Source: Humimonas sp964465015
Lineage (GTDB): Bacteria; Gemmatimonadota; Gemmatimonadetes; Palauibacterales; Palauibacteraceae
Reading direction: 5' to 3'
Length of the DNA stretch: 64,000 nt
Assembly: GCA_964465015.1 (NCBI GenBank)
Contig: CAYXHP010000091.1
Coordinates: forward strand, 15,808-79,807
Below are positions 42,603 to 50,974 of this stretch, one piece after another. The position numbers were made by a program, and so were the translations under genes. The notes below the pieces were generated by a model. That model saw nothing but the letters and a program-made list of their open reading frames with translations, searched no databases and was not told the origin of the DNA. Every line of letters begins with the position of its first letter. Within the stretch, counting starts at the first letter, position 1.

Positions 42603-43636
42603 GGACCTCCGACTTCGACTACGAGCTCCCCGAGGAGCTCATCGCCCGTCATCCCGCGGCGAGGCGAGACGGGAGCCGTCTCCTGGTCCTGGAGCGCGAC
42701 ACCGGTCGGCTCGCCGACCGCCGCTTCGGGGATCTTCCCGATCTGCTCGCGCCCGGTGATGCCCTGGTGCTCAACGACACCCGGGTCTTTCCGGCCCGTC
42801 TCCGGGGCCGAAAGCCCACCGGCGCGGCGGCCGAGGTCCTGCTCCTGCGGCCCGCCGAGGCCGAGGACGGGGGCCGCACGTGGCACGCGCTGGTCCGACC
42901 CGGAAGCAAGCTCAAGCCCGGCCGGCGAGTCGTGGTCGCGCCCGACCTCGAGGTAGCGATCCTGGACTCCACCGCGGACGGAGGGCGCCTGGTGCGCCTC
43001 GAGGGTCCGGGCGATCCGCGCGAGCAGATCGAGCGCCACGGCGAGGTGCCGCTTCCACCCTATCTGGGCCGGGAGCCCGAGCCGGCGGACCGCGAGCGCT
43101 ACCAGACCGTCTACGCGGAGCACACCGGCAGCGTGGCGGCCCCGACGGCCGGCCTGCACTTCACGCCGGAATTGCTCTCCCGCATCGAGGCCGCGGGCGT
43201 CCGACTCGTGCGCATCACCCTGCACGTCGGGATCGGCACCTTCCGTCCGGTGGACGCCGAGCGCCCCGAGGACCACCAGATGCACGCCGAGCGCTTTCGT
43301 CTGGACGCGGTGGCCGCGGGCCGCCTGAACCGGGTGCGAGACGAGGGAGGGGAGGTGTGGGCCGTCGGGACCACGGCCACCCGGACCCTCGAAACGGTGG
43401 TGGACGAGTCGGGGCGTTTCCGGGAGGTCGAGGGATGGACCGACCTCTTCATCCATCCGCCCTATCGATTCCGGGCGGTGGACCACCTCCTCACGAATTT
43501 TCACCTGCCGCGCTCGAGTCTGCTCATGCTCGTCTCGGCCCTGGCCGGGCGCGATCACGTCCTCGAGGCGTACCGCCACGCCGTCGAGCACGGCTACCGG
43601 TTCTATTCGTACGGGGACGCCATGGTGGTGCTGTGA
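42599..43636 (+). CDS. queA: S-adenosylmethionine:tRNA ribosyltransferase-isomerase
   Basis: This 345-residue protein has the QueA signatures: FDYELPEELIARHPAARRDGSRLLVL, LVLNDTRVFPARLRG, the AAPTAGLHFTPELL block, HVGIGTFRPVDAE, and the C-terminal LLTNFHLPRSSLLMLVSALAG. It transfers and isomerises the ribosyl part of SAM onto preQ1-tRNA, giving epoxyqueuosine. Its gene is coupled to tgt, so both steps of the pathway are together. Start GTG 42599. Confidence 0.95.
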   Translation: MRTSDFDYELPEELIARHPAARRDGSRLLVLERDTGRLADRRFGDLPDLLAPGDALVLNDTRVFPARLRGRKPTGAAAEVLLLRPAEAEDGGRTWHALVRPGSKLKPGRRVVVAPDLEVAILDSTADGGRLVRLEGPGDPREQIERHGEVPLPPYLGREPEPADRERYQTVYAEHTGSVAAPTAGLHFTPELLSRIEAAGVRLVRITLHVGIGTFRPVDAERPEDHQMHAERFRLDAVAAGRLNRVRDEGGEVWAVGTTATRTLETVVDESGRFREVEGWTDLFIHPPYRFRAVDHLLTNFHLPRSSLLMLVSALAGRDHVLEAYRHAVEHGYRFYSYGDAMVVL

Positions 43637-44895
43637 GCGGGGGGGGCGGCGGGCGCGTCCCGGAGCCGGCGGAGGGCGGAGCCGGCGAGCCGGCCGATCG
43701 GCACGGGGACGGACTCGCCGTCGGGGCCTTCAGGCTCGACGGCGCGAGCGGACGCGCGCGGGCCGGCACGCTGCGGTTGCGCTCCGGAACCCTCGACACC
43801 CCGTGCTTCATGCCGGTGGGGACCCAGGGCACGGTGAAGTCGCTGACGCCGGAGGACCTGGAGGGCGCCGGGGCCCAGATCGTGCTCGCCAACGCGTACC
43901 ACCTGTACCTGCGTCCGGGGATGGAGGTGGTGGCCCGCATGGGTGGGCTCCATCGGTTCATGCACTGGAAGCGGCCCCTTCTCACCGACTCGGGGGGCTT
44001 CCAGGTCTTCTCGCTGGCCCGCATCAACGAGGTGGATGACGGAGGGGTCACCTTCCAGAGCCACCTGGACGGATCGCGGCACCGGCTCGGCCCGGAGAAG
44101 TCGGTAGAGATTCAGGCGGTCCTCGGCTCCGACATCCTGATGGCCCTGGATGAGTGCCCCTCGGGGGAGTCGGGGCTGGAGGAGGCGCGCCGGGCGGTCG
44201 AGCGAACGCTGGCGTGGCTGGAGCGGTGCCGGGACCGGCACGCCGCGCTCGTCGCCGGGGAGGCGCCACGCGAGCTGGGGGAGCTCGGGTGCGACGCGCT
44301 GCCCGCCGGGAGTCCCGGGCTCCTGTTTCCCATCTTCCAGGGCGCCTCCTACCCCGACCTCCGGCTCGAGGCGCTCGAGCGGACGCTGGCGGCCGGTGAC
44401 TGGCCCGGCATCGGGATCGGGGGACTCTCGGTCGGCGAGCCCCGGGAGGCGACGCTGGAGGTGCTGGAGGCGTGCGAGCCCCGTCTCCCCGGGGGCGTGC
44501 CCCGCTACCTCATGGGCGTGGGCTACCCGGAGGACGTGCTCGAGGCGATCCGGCGTGGGGTCGACATGTTCGACTGCGTCGCCCCGACCCGGAACGGCCG
44601 CAACGGGACCGCTTTCACCTCGTCGGGCAAGGTCAACGTGAAGGTGTCGCGCTTCTCCGACGATCCCCGACCGCTGGACCCCTCCTGCTCCTGCGAGCTG
44701 TGCCGGCACTATTCACGCGCCTACCTCCGGCACCTGTTCGTGTGCGACGAACTCCTCGGACTGCGGCTCCTCTCGCTCCACAACGTCCACTTCCTGCTGG
44801 ATTTGACTTCACGGGCGCGGCGAGCGATCCTCCGGGGCGACTTCGATGCCTGGGCGGACGGGTGGCTGAGGCGCTACCGCGAGGCCGACATTTGA
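43633..44895 (+). CDS. tgt: tRNA-guanine transglycosylase
   Basis: This ~420-residue protein has the bacterial TGT motifs: the catalytic Asp in LLTDSGGFQVFSL, the nucleophile Asp in FDCVAPTRNGRNG, and the zinc site CSCELCRHY with a later His. The first ~35 residues (from GTG 43633, overlapping queA) are Gly/Arg-rich and not conserved, so a later start is possible. It exchanges guanine-34 for preQ1 in tRNAs with GUN anticodons. QueA acts next in the same pathway. Confidence 0.95.
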   Translation: MSGGGGGRVPEPAEGGAGEPADRHGDGLAVGAFRLDGASGRARAGTLRLRSGTLDTPCFMPVGTQGTVKSLTPEDLEGAGAQIVLANAYHLYLRPGMEVVARMGGLHRFMHWKRPLLTDSGGFQVFSLARINEVDDGGVTFQSHLDGSRHRLGPEKSVEIQAVLGSDILMALDECPSGESGLEEARRAVERTLAWLERCRDRHAALVAGEAPRELGELGCDALPAGSPGLLFPIFQGASYPDLRLEALERTLAAGDWPGIGIGGLSVGEPREATLEVLEACEPRLPGGVPRYLMGVGYPEDVLEAIRRGVDMFDCVAPTRNGRNGTAFTSSGKVNVKVSRFSDDPRPLDPSCSCELCRHYSRAYLRHLFVCDELLGLRLLSLHNVHFLLDLTSRARRAILRGDFDAWADGWLRRYREADI

Positions 44896-45031
44896 CCCCC
44901 GACCGTCCCCTCCGGGACGCCACACGCTCCGCGACCCACGCGGCCGTCCATCCCGGAGAGCCCGGCCGTCCGGGAACTTCGCCGCACGCGTCCGGTATCC
45001 GATTCCGGCGACACCAGAGCCGAGGAACCAC

Positions 45032-45346
45032 ATGCTGACACCCCACGTTCTGCCGGCGTTGATGGCGGGCCCCCAGGGAGGCGGCGCGAGCCCCTGGGGC
45101 ACGCTGATCATGTTCGGCGCCATCTTCGCCATCTTCTACTTCCTGCTCATCCGCCCGCAGCGGAAGCAGCAGAAGGACCACGAGGCGATGGTGACGGCGC
45201 TGGAGAAGGGCGATCGGGTCGTCACGCTGGGCGGCATCGTCGGGCAGATCATCCATGCCGAGGAAGACCTGCTCACGATCAAGACCGCCGATGACACCCG
45301 CCTCGTCGTGGAGCGGGGAAAGGTGGGTCGGAAGCTCGCCGAGTGA
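45032..45346 (+). CDS. yajC: preprotein translocase subunit YajC
   Basis: This 104-residue protein has a single N-terminal transmembrane helix (TLIMFGAIFAIFYFLLIRPQRKQQKDHEAMV, with the diagnostic RPQRKQQK). A soluble part follows: LEKGDRVVTLGGIVGQIIHAEEDLLTIKTADDTRLVVERG. It is an accessory Sec subunit that works with SecDF. The tgt-yajC order is the usual one in many bacteria. A 136-bp gap precedes it, and no promoter was firmly identified there. Confidence 0.93.
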   Translation: MLTPHVLPALMAGPQGGGASPWGTLIMFGAIFAIFYFLLIRPQRKQQKDHEAMVTALEKGDRVVTLGGIVGQIIHAEEDLLTIKTADDTRLVVERGKVGRKLAE

Positions 45347-45371
45347 GCGGGCGCGGCGCCACGGGAGAGCG

Positions 45372-45893
45372 ATGAGCGTGCTGGACATTCGAATGTTCGG
45401 GGACCCGGTCCTCCGCACGGAGTGCGATCCGGTGCAGGAGCTGGACGACGATCTCCGGAGCTTCATCCGCGACATGCAGGACACGATGTACGCGGCCGAC
45501 GGGGTCGGCCTCGCGGCTCCCCAGGTGGGCGTTCCCATCCGCCTGTTCGTCTACGACGTGCGCGATTCCGATCTTCCGGCCGGGGCGCTGGTGAACCCGC
45601 GGATCGAGGAGCGGAGCGGGACCACGAAGGGTGAGGAGGGCTGTCTCAGCATGCCCGGGGTGTCGGAGATCGTGGAGCGCTCCGAGCGCATCGTGATCAC
45701 GGGCACGGACGCCGAGGGCGAATCGGTCCGCATCGAGGCCGAGGGGCTCCTCAGTCGCTGCCTGCAGCACGAGCTCGACCACCTGGACGGTGTCCTTTTC
45801 CTGGACCACCTGAGCCCGCTCAAGCGCAAGCTCATCCTCGACCGATGGAGTAAGCTCGCGGAGAGCGGCGAGGTCGGCGCCGGCGCCTCCTGA
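45372..45893 (+). CDS. def: peptide deformylase
   Basis: This 173-residue metalloenzyme has all three motifs: GVGLAAPQVG, EEGCLSMPG (EGCLS, metal Cys) and QHELDHLDGVLF (HExxH). It removes the N-terminal formyl group from new proteins and pairs with Fmt, whose gene follows. ATG 45372 was chosen over longer frames because it puts DIRMFGDPVLR at the expected place. Confidence 0.95.
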   Translation: MSVLDIRMFGDPVLRTECDPVQELDDDLRSFIRDMQDTMYAADGVGLAAPQVGVPIRLFVYDVRDSDLPAGALVNPRIEERSGTTKGEEGCLSMPGVSEIVERSERIVITGTDAEGESVRIEAEGLLSRCLQHELDHLDGVLFLDHLSPLKRKLILDRWSKLAESGEVGAGAS

Positions 45894-45913
45894 CCCCGGA
45901 GGGCGGGCCGGGC

Positions 45914-46903
45914 ATGCGCGTCCTGTTCTGGGGCACATCGGATTACGCCCTTCCCACCCTGCGGGCCCTGCTCGACTCCCGGCACGAAGTGATCGGCGTC
46001 GTGACCCGGCCCGACCGGCCGGCCGGCCGTGGCCGTGGCCTGCGCGCCACGCCGGTCAAGGAAGCGGCCGTAGGCGCCGGGATCCCCGTACTTCAGCCCG
46101 AAAAGCCGCGCGGCGAAGCGTTTCTGGAGAGCATAGGCGTCCTCGAGCCGACGATCTCCGTGGTGGCCGCCTACGGGCAGATCCTGCCGGAGCCGGTGCT
46201 GGAGCTCCCGCCTCTCGGGACGCTCAACGTCCACGCTTCGCTCCTTCCGCTGCTCCGCGGCGCCGCGCCGCTCAACTGGGCCATCATCCGGGGGCACGCG
46301 CGCTCGGGCGTCACCATCATCCGCCTGGTCCGGGAGCTCGACGCGGGGCCGATGCTGCGGCAGGATTCGGTGGCGATCGGCTCGGACACGACGGCCGGGG
46401 AGCTGTTCGAGGCGCTGTCCGAGATGGGAGCCCGGCTGTTGGTCGAATGCCTGGAGGAGTTGGAGGCGGGAACGGCCGAGGAGCGGGAGCAGGACCACGC
46501 GCGCGCCACGTACGCGCCCAAGCTGGATCGTGACGCTTGTCGGCTCGACTGGAGCCTTCAGGCTCCCGAGGTCGACCGCTGGATCCGCGGCTGCGACCCG
46601 TGGCCGTCGGCCTGGAGCCGGCTGGTGCCGGATGTCGCCGGAGCGGAACGGAGCGGCTCGACCGGAGGTGGGCCGGATCCGGAGGAGGGTCTCGCGGTGC
46701 AGCTTTTCGGCTCCCGGCCCGTTTCGGGCGCGGGGGGAGCGCCCGGGGAGATCCTCGTGGCCGACCCGCGGGAGGGCTTGCTGGTCGCGGCGGGCGAGGG
46801 CGCGGTGTGGATCCGCGAGGTGAAGCCCGAGGGGAAGCGGCGCATGGGTGCCGCCGCGTGGATCCGCGGCCGGGGGGCTCGCGCCGGCCAGCACTTCGCA
46901 TGA
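45914..46903 (+). CDS. fmt: methionyl-tRNA formyltransferase
   Basis: This 329-residue protein has the formyl-transferase fold: LFWGTSDYALPTLRALL, VVTRPDRPAGRGR, the folate/catalytic LNVHASLLPLLRGAAPLNW, VRELDAGPML (catalytic Asp), and the C-terminal OB-like domain. It formylates Met-tRNA for initiation, the reverse partner of Def encoded just upstream. Its stop overlaps the next start (ATGA). Confidence 0.94.
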   Translation: MRVLFWGTSDYALPTLRALLDSRHEVIGVVTRPDRPAGRGRGLRATPVKEAAVGAGIPVLQPEKPRGEAFLESIGVLEPTISVVAAYGQILPEPVLELPPLGTLNVHASLLPLLRGAAPLNWAIIRGHARSGVTIIRLVRELDAGPMLRQDSVAIGSDTTAGELFEALSEMGARLLVECLEELEAGTAEEREQDHARATYAPKLDRDACRLDWSLQAPEVDRWIRGCDPWPSAWSRLVPDVAGAERSGSTGGGPDPEEGLAVQLFGSRPVSGAGGAPGEILVADPREGLLVAAGEGAVWIREVKPEGKRRMGAAAWIRGRGARAGQHFA

Positions 46904-47532
46904 GGGTGCCGCGCCTCCACGTCCTCGTGACGCCGGAGGTCGCGCACAGGGACCATTTCGAGCGCGAGGCGGCGTCGATGCGGGCCCGGTGTAGATCCGG
47001 ACTGGCGCTCCACCTGCGCCTTCCGGGTCTCCCGGGGAGAGATCTCTTCTCGCTCGCCGAGCGGCGAGTGGCCGAGCGAGGCGCGCAGGGGGGGTGGGTG
47101 GTCGTGAACGAGCGGCTGGACGTGGCTCTGGGAGCACGGGCCGACGCGGTGCAGCTGGGCCGGGGCGCGCTTCCGGCGCGCGTAGCCGCGCGCGTGGCCG
47201 GCGGCAGGCTGGCGATCGGCGCGTCCGTCCACGACGTGGAGACGGCGCGCCGCGCGGCCCGGGACGGAGCCAACTTCCTGGTTCTGGGTACGATCTTCGC
47301 GACACCGTCCCACCCGGACGTCGTGCCCGGCGGGCTGGCTCGGATCGCCGCCTGCGCCGACCTCGGCATCCCGGTGGTCGCGATCGGCGGAATCGATGCG
47401 CGGCGGGTCTCCGAAGTCCTCGGCGCGGGCGCCGCGGGCGTGGCCGTCGTCCGGGCGGTGTGGGGCGCGGAGGATCCGGTGAGGGCGGCGCAGGAGCTGC
47501 TCGACGCAATGGCGACGGTGGAGGACGCGTGA
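46900..47532 (+). CDS. ThiE/TenI superfamily protein, probable thiazole tautomerase
   Basis: This 210-residue TIM-barrel protein has VNERLDVALGARADAVQLG, IGASVHDVETARRAARDGANFLVLGTIF and IPVVAIGGIDARRVSEVLGAGAAGVAVV. These fit the thiamine phosphate synthase/TenI family. The ThiE diphosphate residues are not kept: ThiE has GVHLGQED and TxTK, while here the sequence is AVQLGRGA and TPSH. That, and its place right before thiS and thiG, favours a TenI-type thiazole tautomerase over a true ThiE. The call is tentative. Confidence 0.72.
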   Translation: MRVPRLHVLVTPEVAHRDHFEREAASMRARCRSGLALHLRLPGLPGRDLFSLAERRVAERGAQGGWVVVNERLDVALGARADAVQLGRGALPARVAARVAGGRLAIGASVHDVETARRAARDGANFLVLGTIFATPSHPDVVPGGLARIAACADLGIPVVAIGGIDARRVSEVLGAGAAGVAVVRAVWGAEDPVRAAQELLDAMATVEDA

Positions 47533-47786
47533 GCGAGAACGGGAAGAGTCGAGCGGGCGGAGCCGACATGGACCCCAGGGATGCCATCGAGCTCCAGGTG
47601 AACGGGGAGCCGCGCCGCGTGCCCGGCGGACTGACCGTGGCCGGGCTGCTGGATCGGCTGGAGGTGGACCGTCGCACCGTGGTGGTGGAGTTGAACCGTC
47701 GCATCCTGCGCCGCGAGAACCTCGAGGAGGAGCAACTGGACGCCGGGGACCGGGTGGAGATCGTCCGCTTCGTCGGGGGCGGATGA
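47529..47786 (+). CDS. thiS: sulfur carrier protein ThiS
   Basis: This ~85-residue ubiquitin-like protein has LQVNGEPRRVPGGLTVAGLLDRLEVDRRTVVVELNRRILRRENLEEEQLDAGDRVEIVRFVGGG, and ends in the Gly-Gly tail that is thiocarboxylated. GTG 47529 overlaps the upstream stop; ATG 47568 would give the usual 72-residue length and is an alternative start. It supplies sulfur to ThiG. Confidence 0.9.
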   Translation: MSENGKSRAGGADMDPRDAIELQVNGEPRRVPGGLTVAGLLDRLEVDRRTVVVELNRRILRRENLEEEQLDAGDRVEIVRFVGGG

Positions 47787-47823
47787 TGAGGAAGCGTAGC
47801 GACAGCGTGGAGGAGTTTCGAGC

Positions 47824-48645
47824 ATGAGCACGGTACTGCCCAGGGACGCGGGTCCGCGGACGTCCGCTCCGGCCGATGAGCCGCTCGCCATAGCGGGACG
47901 ATCCTTCCGCTCCCGGCTGATCGTGGGGACCGGGAAGTACGATGCCCCCGCGACCATGGTGGAGGCGCTGAGAGCCTCCGGCACCGAGATCGTCACCGTC
48001 GCGGTGCGGCGGATCGACCTGGATGCCACGAAGGAAGAGAGCCTCCTCCATCACCTGGATCCGGAGGAGTTCTTCCTCCTGCCCAACACGGCCGGGTGCG
48101 CCACGGCGGAGGACGCGGTCCGGTACGCGCGCCTGGGCCGGGAAGCGGGACTGCACGATTGGGTGAAGCTCGAGGTGATCGGCGACCAGGAGACGCTGTT
48201 TCCCGACGTGGCGGAGTTGCTCGCCGCGGCGCGGACGCTCGTCGAGGAGGGCTTCACGGTCCTCGCCTACACGAACGACGACCTGGTGACGGCGCTCAAG
48301 CTGCAGGACGTCGGCGTGGCGGCCGTGATGCCGCTGGCCTCCCCGATCGGGAGCGGCCTGGGTCTCCTCAATCCGGTGACGATCCGGATCCTCAAGCGAC
48401 GCCTGGACGTGCCGGTGATCGTGGACGCCGGGGTGGGAACCGCCTCCGACGCGTGCCTCACCATGGAGCAGGGCGTGGACGGGATCCTCATGAACACGGC
48501 GCTGGCCGCGGCAGAACGGCCGGCGCTCATGGCCGCGGCCATGCGGCGCGCGGTCGAGGCGGGCCGAATGGCGTATCTCGCCGGCCGCATGCCGCGCCGG
48601 GAATGGGCTGTACCTTCCAGCCCGACCGGGGGCATGCTGGCTTGA
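47824..48645 (+). CDS. thiG: thiazole synthase ThiG
   Basis: This 273-residue TIM barrel has IAGRSFRSRLIVGTGKYDAPATMVEALRASGTEIVTVAVRR, the catalytic Lys in WVKLEVIGD, VLAYTNDDLVTALKLQDVGVAAVMPLASPIGSGLGLLN, and VDAGVGTASDACLTMEQGVDGILMNTALAAA. It forms the thiazole phosphate from DXP, dehydroglycine and ThiS-COSH. ThiO/ThiH and ThiF are not in the window. Its stop overlaps the TTG start of rsmB. Confidence 0.95.
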   Translation: MSTVLPRDAGPRTSAPADEPLAIAGRSFRSRLIVGTGKYDAPATMVEALRASGTEIVTVAVRRIDLDATKEESLLHHLDPEEFFLLPNTAGCATAEDAVRYARLGREAGLHDWVKLEVIGDQETLFPDVAELLAAARTLVEEGFTVLAYTNDDLVTALKLQDVGVAAVMPLASPIGSGLGLLNPVTIRILKRRLDVPVIVDAGVGTASDACLTMEQGVDGILMNTALAAAERPALMAAAMRRAVEAGRMAYLAGRMPRREWAVPSSPTGGMLA

Positions 48646-49964
48646 CCCGAGCGGCGGACGAGGCGCGCCTCGCCGCCTTTCGCGTACTCGCCGACGTACG
48701 GGCCGGATCGTTCGCCGACCGCTCCGCCCGGCGACGTTTCGCCGGGCTCTCCGGGCCCGAGCGTCGCCTGGCCATGGAGCTGGCCTTCGGATGCGTTCGG
48801 CTTCGAGGGCGCCTGGACCACGAGCTGCGCGCGCTGGTGGACCGGCCTCTGGACGAGGTCGAACCCGCGGTCCTCGACTGGCTCCGGATCGGGCTGTTCC
48901 AGCTCCGGGAGATGCGGGTGCCCGCCCATGCCGCCGTGGACGAGACCGTTCGGGGAGTCCGCGCCACGATCGGCCCCCGCGCGACCGGCTTCGTGAACGG
49001 CGTCCTGCGCGCCGCCGGGCGCCTCCGTGACCGGGAGGGACTGTTCCCCACGCTGGAGGTCGATCCCGTGGGGCACCTGACGACCTGGGGCTCGCACCCG
49101 GAGTGGTTGGTTCGCCGCTGGCTGGGCCGGACCACTCGCCGGGAGGTCGCCCGCCTGGTGGAGCTCGACAACCGGCCGCCCGACGTCACCGCCCGCGTGC
49201 TGGAGGGCGAGGTCTCCGCCGCTGTCGAGCGGGCGGCCGCGGCCGGCGTCGCGATCGAACCGGTCCCCGGGTGGCCACGGATGGTACGACTGGTCGGCGG
49301 CGATCCCGCTTCGCTGCTGGCGCAAGTGCCGGCCATCGTACAGGATCCTGCGGCGTCCGCCGTGGTAGACTACGTGGGCCCGCCGGCCCGCGGCACCTTC
49401 GTGGACCTGTGCGCGGCCCCTGGAGGCAAGGGAGTGGCTCTCGCGTCGGCCCGGTCGACGACGGGCGCCACGGTGGCGGCGGACGTGAGCGGGCGGCGGA
49501 TGAGCGATGTCGTCCGGGCCGCGCGGCGAACGGGTGCGCCTCTTCGGACGGTGGTCATGGACGGCCGGCATCCGGCCATCCGTTCGGCGGCCACCGTGCT
49601 CGCCGACGTCCCGTGCACGGGTACGGGTACCCTTCGCCGACGGCCGGACGCCAGGTGGCGCGTCGACCCCCGGCGACTCGAGGCGCTCGTGTCGATCCAG
49701 GCGGCGATCCTGGAGGCCTGCGCGAAGCTCGTCGAGCCGGGAGGTCTCCTGGTATACGCGACCTGCTCGCTGGAGCCGGAGGAGAACGAGGAGCGGGTGA
49801 TCGATTTCTTGGAAGGACACGGCGAGTTCGTGCGGGAGGCGGTGCCCGGCGGGAGTGGGCTGCCGGATGTCGCCCTGGATGGACTCGGCCAGCTCCGGGT
49901 GCTGCCGTGGCGCTTCGGGACCGACGGATCCTTCGCGGTCCGGCTGCGCAGGCGGGCGGCGTGA
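48642..49964 (+). CDS. rsmB: 16S rRNA m5C967 methyltransferase RsmB-like
   Basis: This 440-residue protein has an N-terminal NusB-like domain (about 1-140: AFGCVRLRGRLDHELRALVDR, VPAHAAVDETV). The m5C methyltransferase domain follows: FVDLCAAPGGKGVALA (SAM), VLADVPCTGTGTLRRRPDARWR (one Cys) and LVYATCSLEPEENE (catalytic Cys). It methylates a cytosine in 16S rRNA; the exact site is inferred from family. Start TTG 48642 overlaps thiG. Stop overlaps the next start (GTGA). Confidence 0.9.
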   Translation: MTRAADEARLAAFRVLADVRAGSFADRSARRRFAGLSGPERRLAMELAFGCVRLRGRLDHELRALVDRPLDEVEPAVLDWLRIGLFQLREMRVPAHAAVDETVRGVRATIGPRATGFVNGVLRAAGRLRDREGLFPTLEVDPVGHLTTWGSHPEWLVRRWLGRTTRREVARLVELDNRPPDVTARVLEGEVSAAVERAAAAGVAIEPVPGWPRMVRLVGGDPASLLAQVPAIVQDPAASAVVDYVGPPARGTFVDLCAAPGGKGVALASARSTTGATVAADVSGRRMSDVVRAARRTGAPLRTVVMDGRHPAIRSAATVLADVPCTGTGTLRRRPDARWRVDPRRLEALVSIQAAILEACAKLVEPGGLLVYATCSLEPEENEERVIDFLEGHGEFVREAVPGGSGLPDVALDGLGQLRVLPWRFGTDGSFAVRLRRRAA

Positions 49965-50971
49965 GGTTCCGGCGGCGCCGCGGTCTCGGATCCGGTGGAC
50001 GCGAGCACGGCGGCGCGGACGATGAGATCGGCCACCCCGATACGGAGGCGACGGACTCCGGTCCGAGTCGGGGCATCCGGGGCTCCCGGCGACGTTCCCG
50101 GCCCGGTGGCGGCGGCGGTTCCTTCAGCGCCGGCTCCTCCGGCCGCCGCGTGCTCGTTTCGGCCCTCCTCCTGGTAGGTCTGTTCGGACTGGGCTACCTG
50201 GCCGCCGCCGAGTGGCTGTTCCCGGGTGGCTCCGCCGCCGAACGGGAGGGCGACGTGGCGCGCGTGCCGGACCTGGTGGGACTCGGCACCGACGAGGCGA
50301 CCAAGTCCCTGGGGGAGGTGGGCCTGACACTCGCGGTGAGCTCTCGAGTTCCGCACCCGAAAGCGCCGGAAGGCGCGGTGATCGCCCAGACACCGCTGCC
50401 CGGCCAGTTCGCCCGTCCGGGCGCCCCCGTGCAGGTCACCGTGAGCTCCGGACCCGAGCACCGGACCATTCCCGACTTGCGAGGTCTCTCGGCCCGGCAG
50501 GGCCAGATCGTGCTCGAGCGCCTTGGATTCCGTACCCGGATGGACAGCACCCGGTCGGCGATCCAGCGCGGACAGGTGGTGGGGAGTCGACCGGACGCCG
50601 GCACCGACATCGAGCTGCCGGCGGACGTCACGGTCCTGGTGAGCCGGGGGCCGGCCGTGGCGCGGGTGCCCGACCTCTCGGGTCGCCACGTAGAGGACAT
50701 TCCGGCCGCGTTGCAGGATGCCGGGCTGGCGCTGGGAGAGGTCACCTACGATCCGAGCGCGTTCGCTGCCGCCGGCCGCGTGATTGCCCAGTCCCCGCCC
50801 CCCGGGTTCGCACTGCGCAGGGGCGGTAGCGTGTCGATCACGGTGGCCGGACCGCCGCGCTCCGAGCCGGCGGATTCGTCGCCCTCCCCGCTCCCCGATT
50901 CTGGCTCGGCTGGACCGCCCGACCGGCGTTCGTCGAGAAGCGCCGGCGGGTCCTCGCCGGGGGGGAGATAG
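49961..50971 (+). CDS. membrane protein with three PASTA domains
   Basis: This 336-residue protein has a basic Gly/Arg-rich cytoplasmic N-terminus (1-62) and one transmembrane helix (about 63-84, VLVSALLLVGLFGLGYLAAA). Three PASTA repeats follow (about 101-168, 170-238, 240-305; e.g. RVPDLVGLGTDEATKSLGEVGLTL, TIPDLRGLSARQGQIVLERLGF, RVPDLSGRHVEDIPAALQDAGL), and a Pro/Ser tail. PASTA domains bind peptidoglycan fragments. There is no kinase domain, unlike PknB-type proteins. GTG 49961 overlaps rsmB. Confidence 0.86.
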   Translation: MRFRRRRGLGSGGREHGGADDEIGHPDTEATDSGPSRGIRGSRRRSRPGGGGGSFSAGSSGRRVLVSALLLVGLFGLGYLAAAEWLFPGGSAAEREGDVARVPDLVGLGTDEATKSLGEVGLTLAVSSRVPHPKAPEGAVIAQTPLPGQFARPGAPVQVTVSSGPEHRTIPDLRGLSARQGQIVLERLGFRTRMDSTRSAIQRGQVVGSRPDAGTDIELPADVTVLVSRGPAVARVPDLSGRHVEDIPAALQDAGLALGEVTYDPSAFAAAGRVIAQSPPPGFALRRGGSVSITVAGPPRSEPADSSPSPLPDSGSAGPPDRRSSRSAGGSSPGGR

Positions 50972-50974
50972 CTC

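Noticed and set aside
44973..44998. GGAACTT followed by GTATCC before yajC as an ECF-sigma promoter
   Set aside because: The -10 part does not match the usual GTC-type box and the spacing is short.
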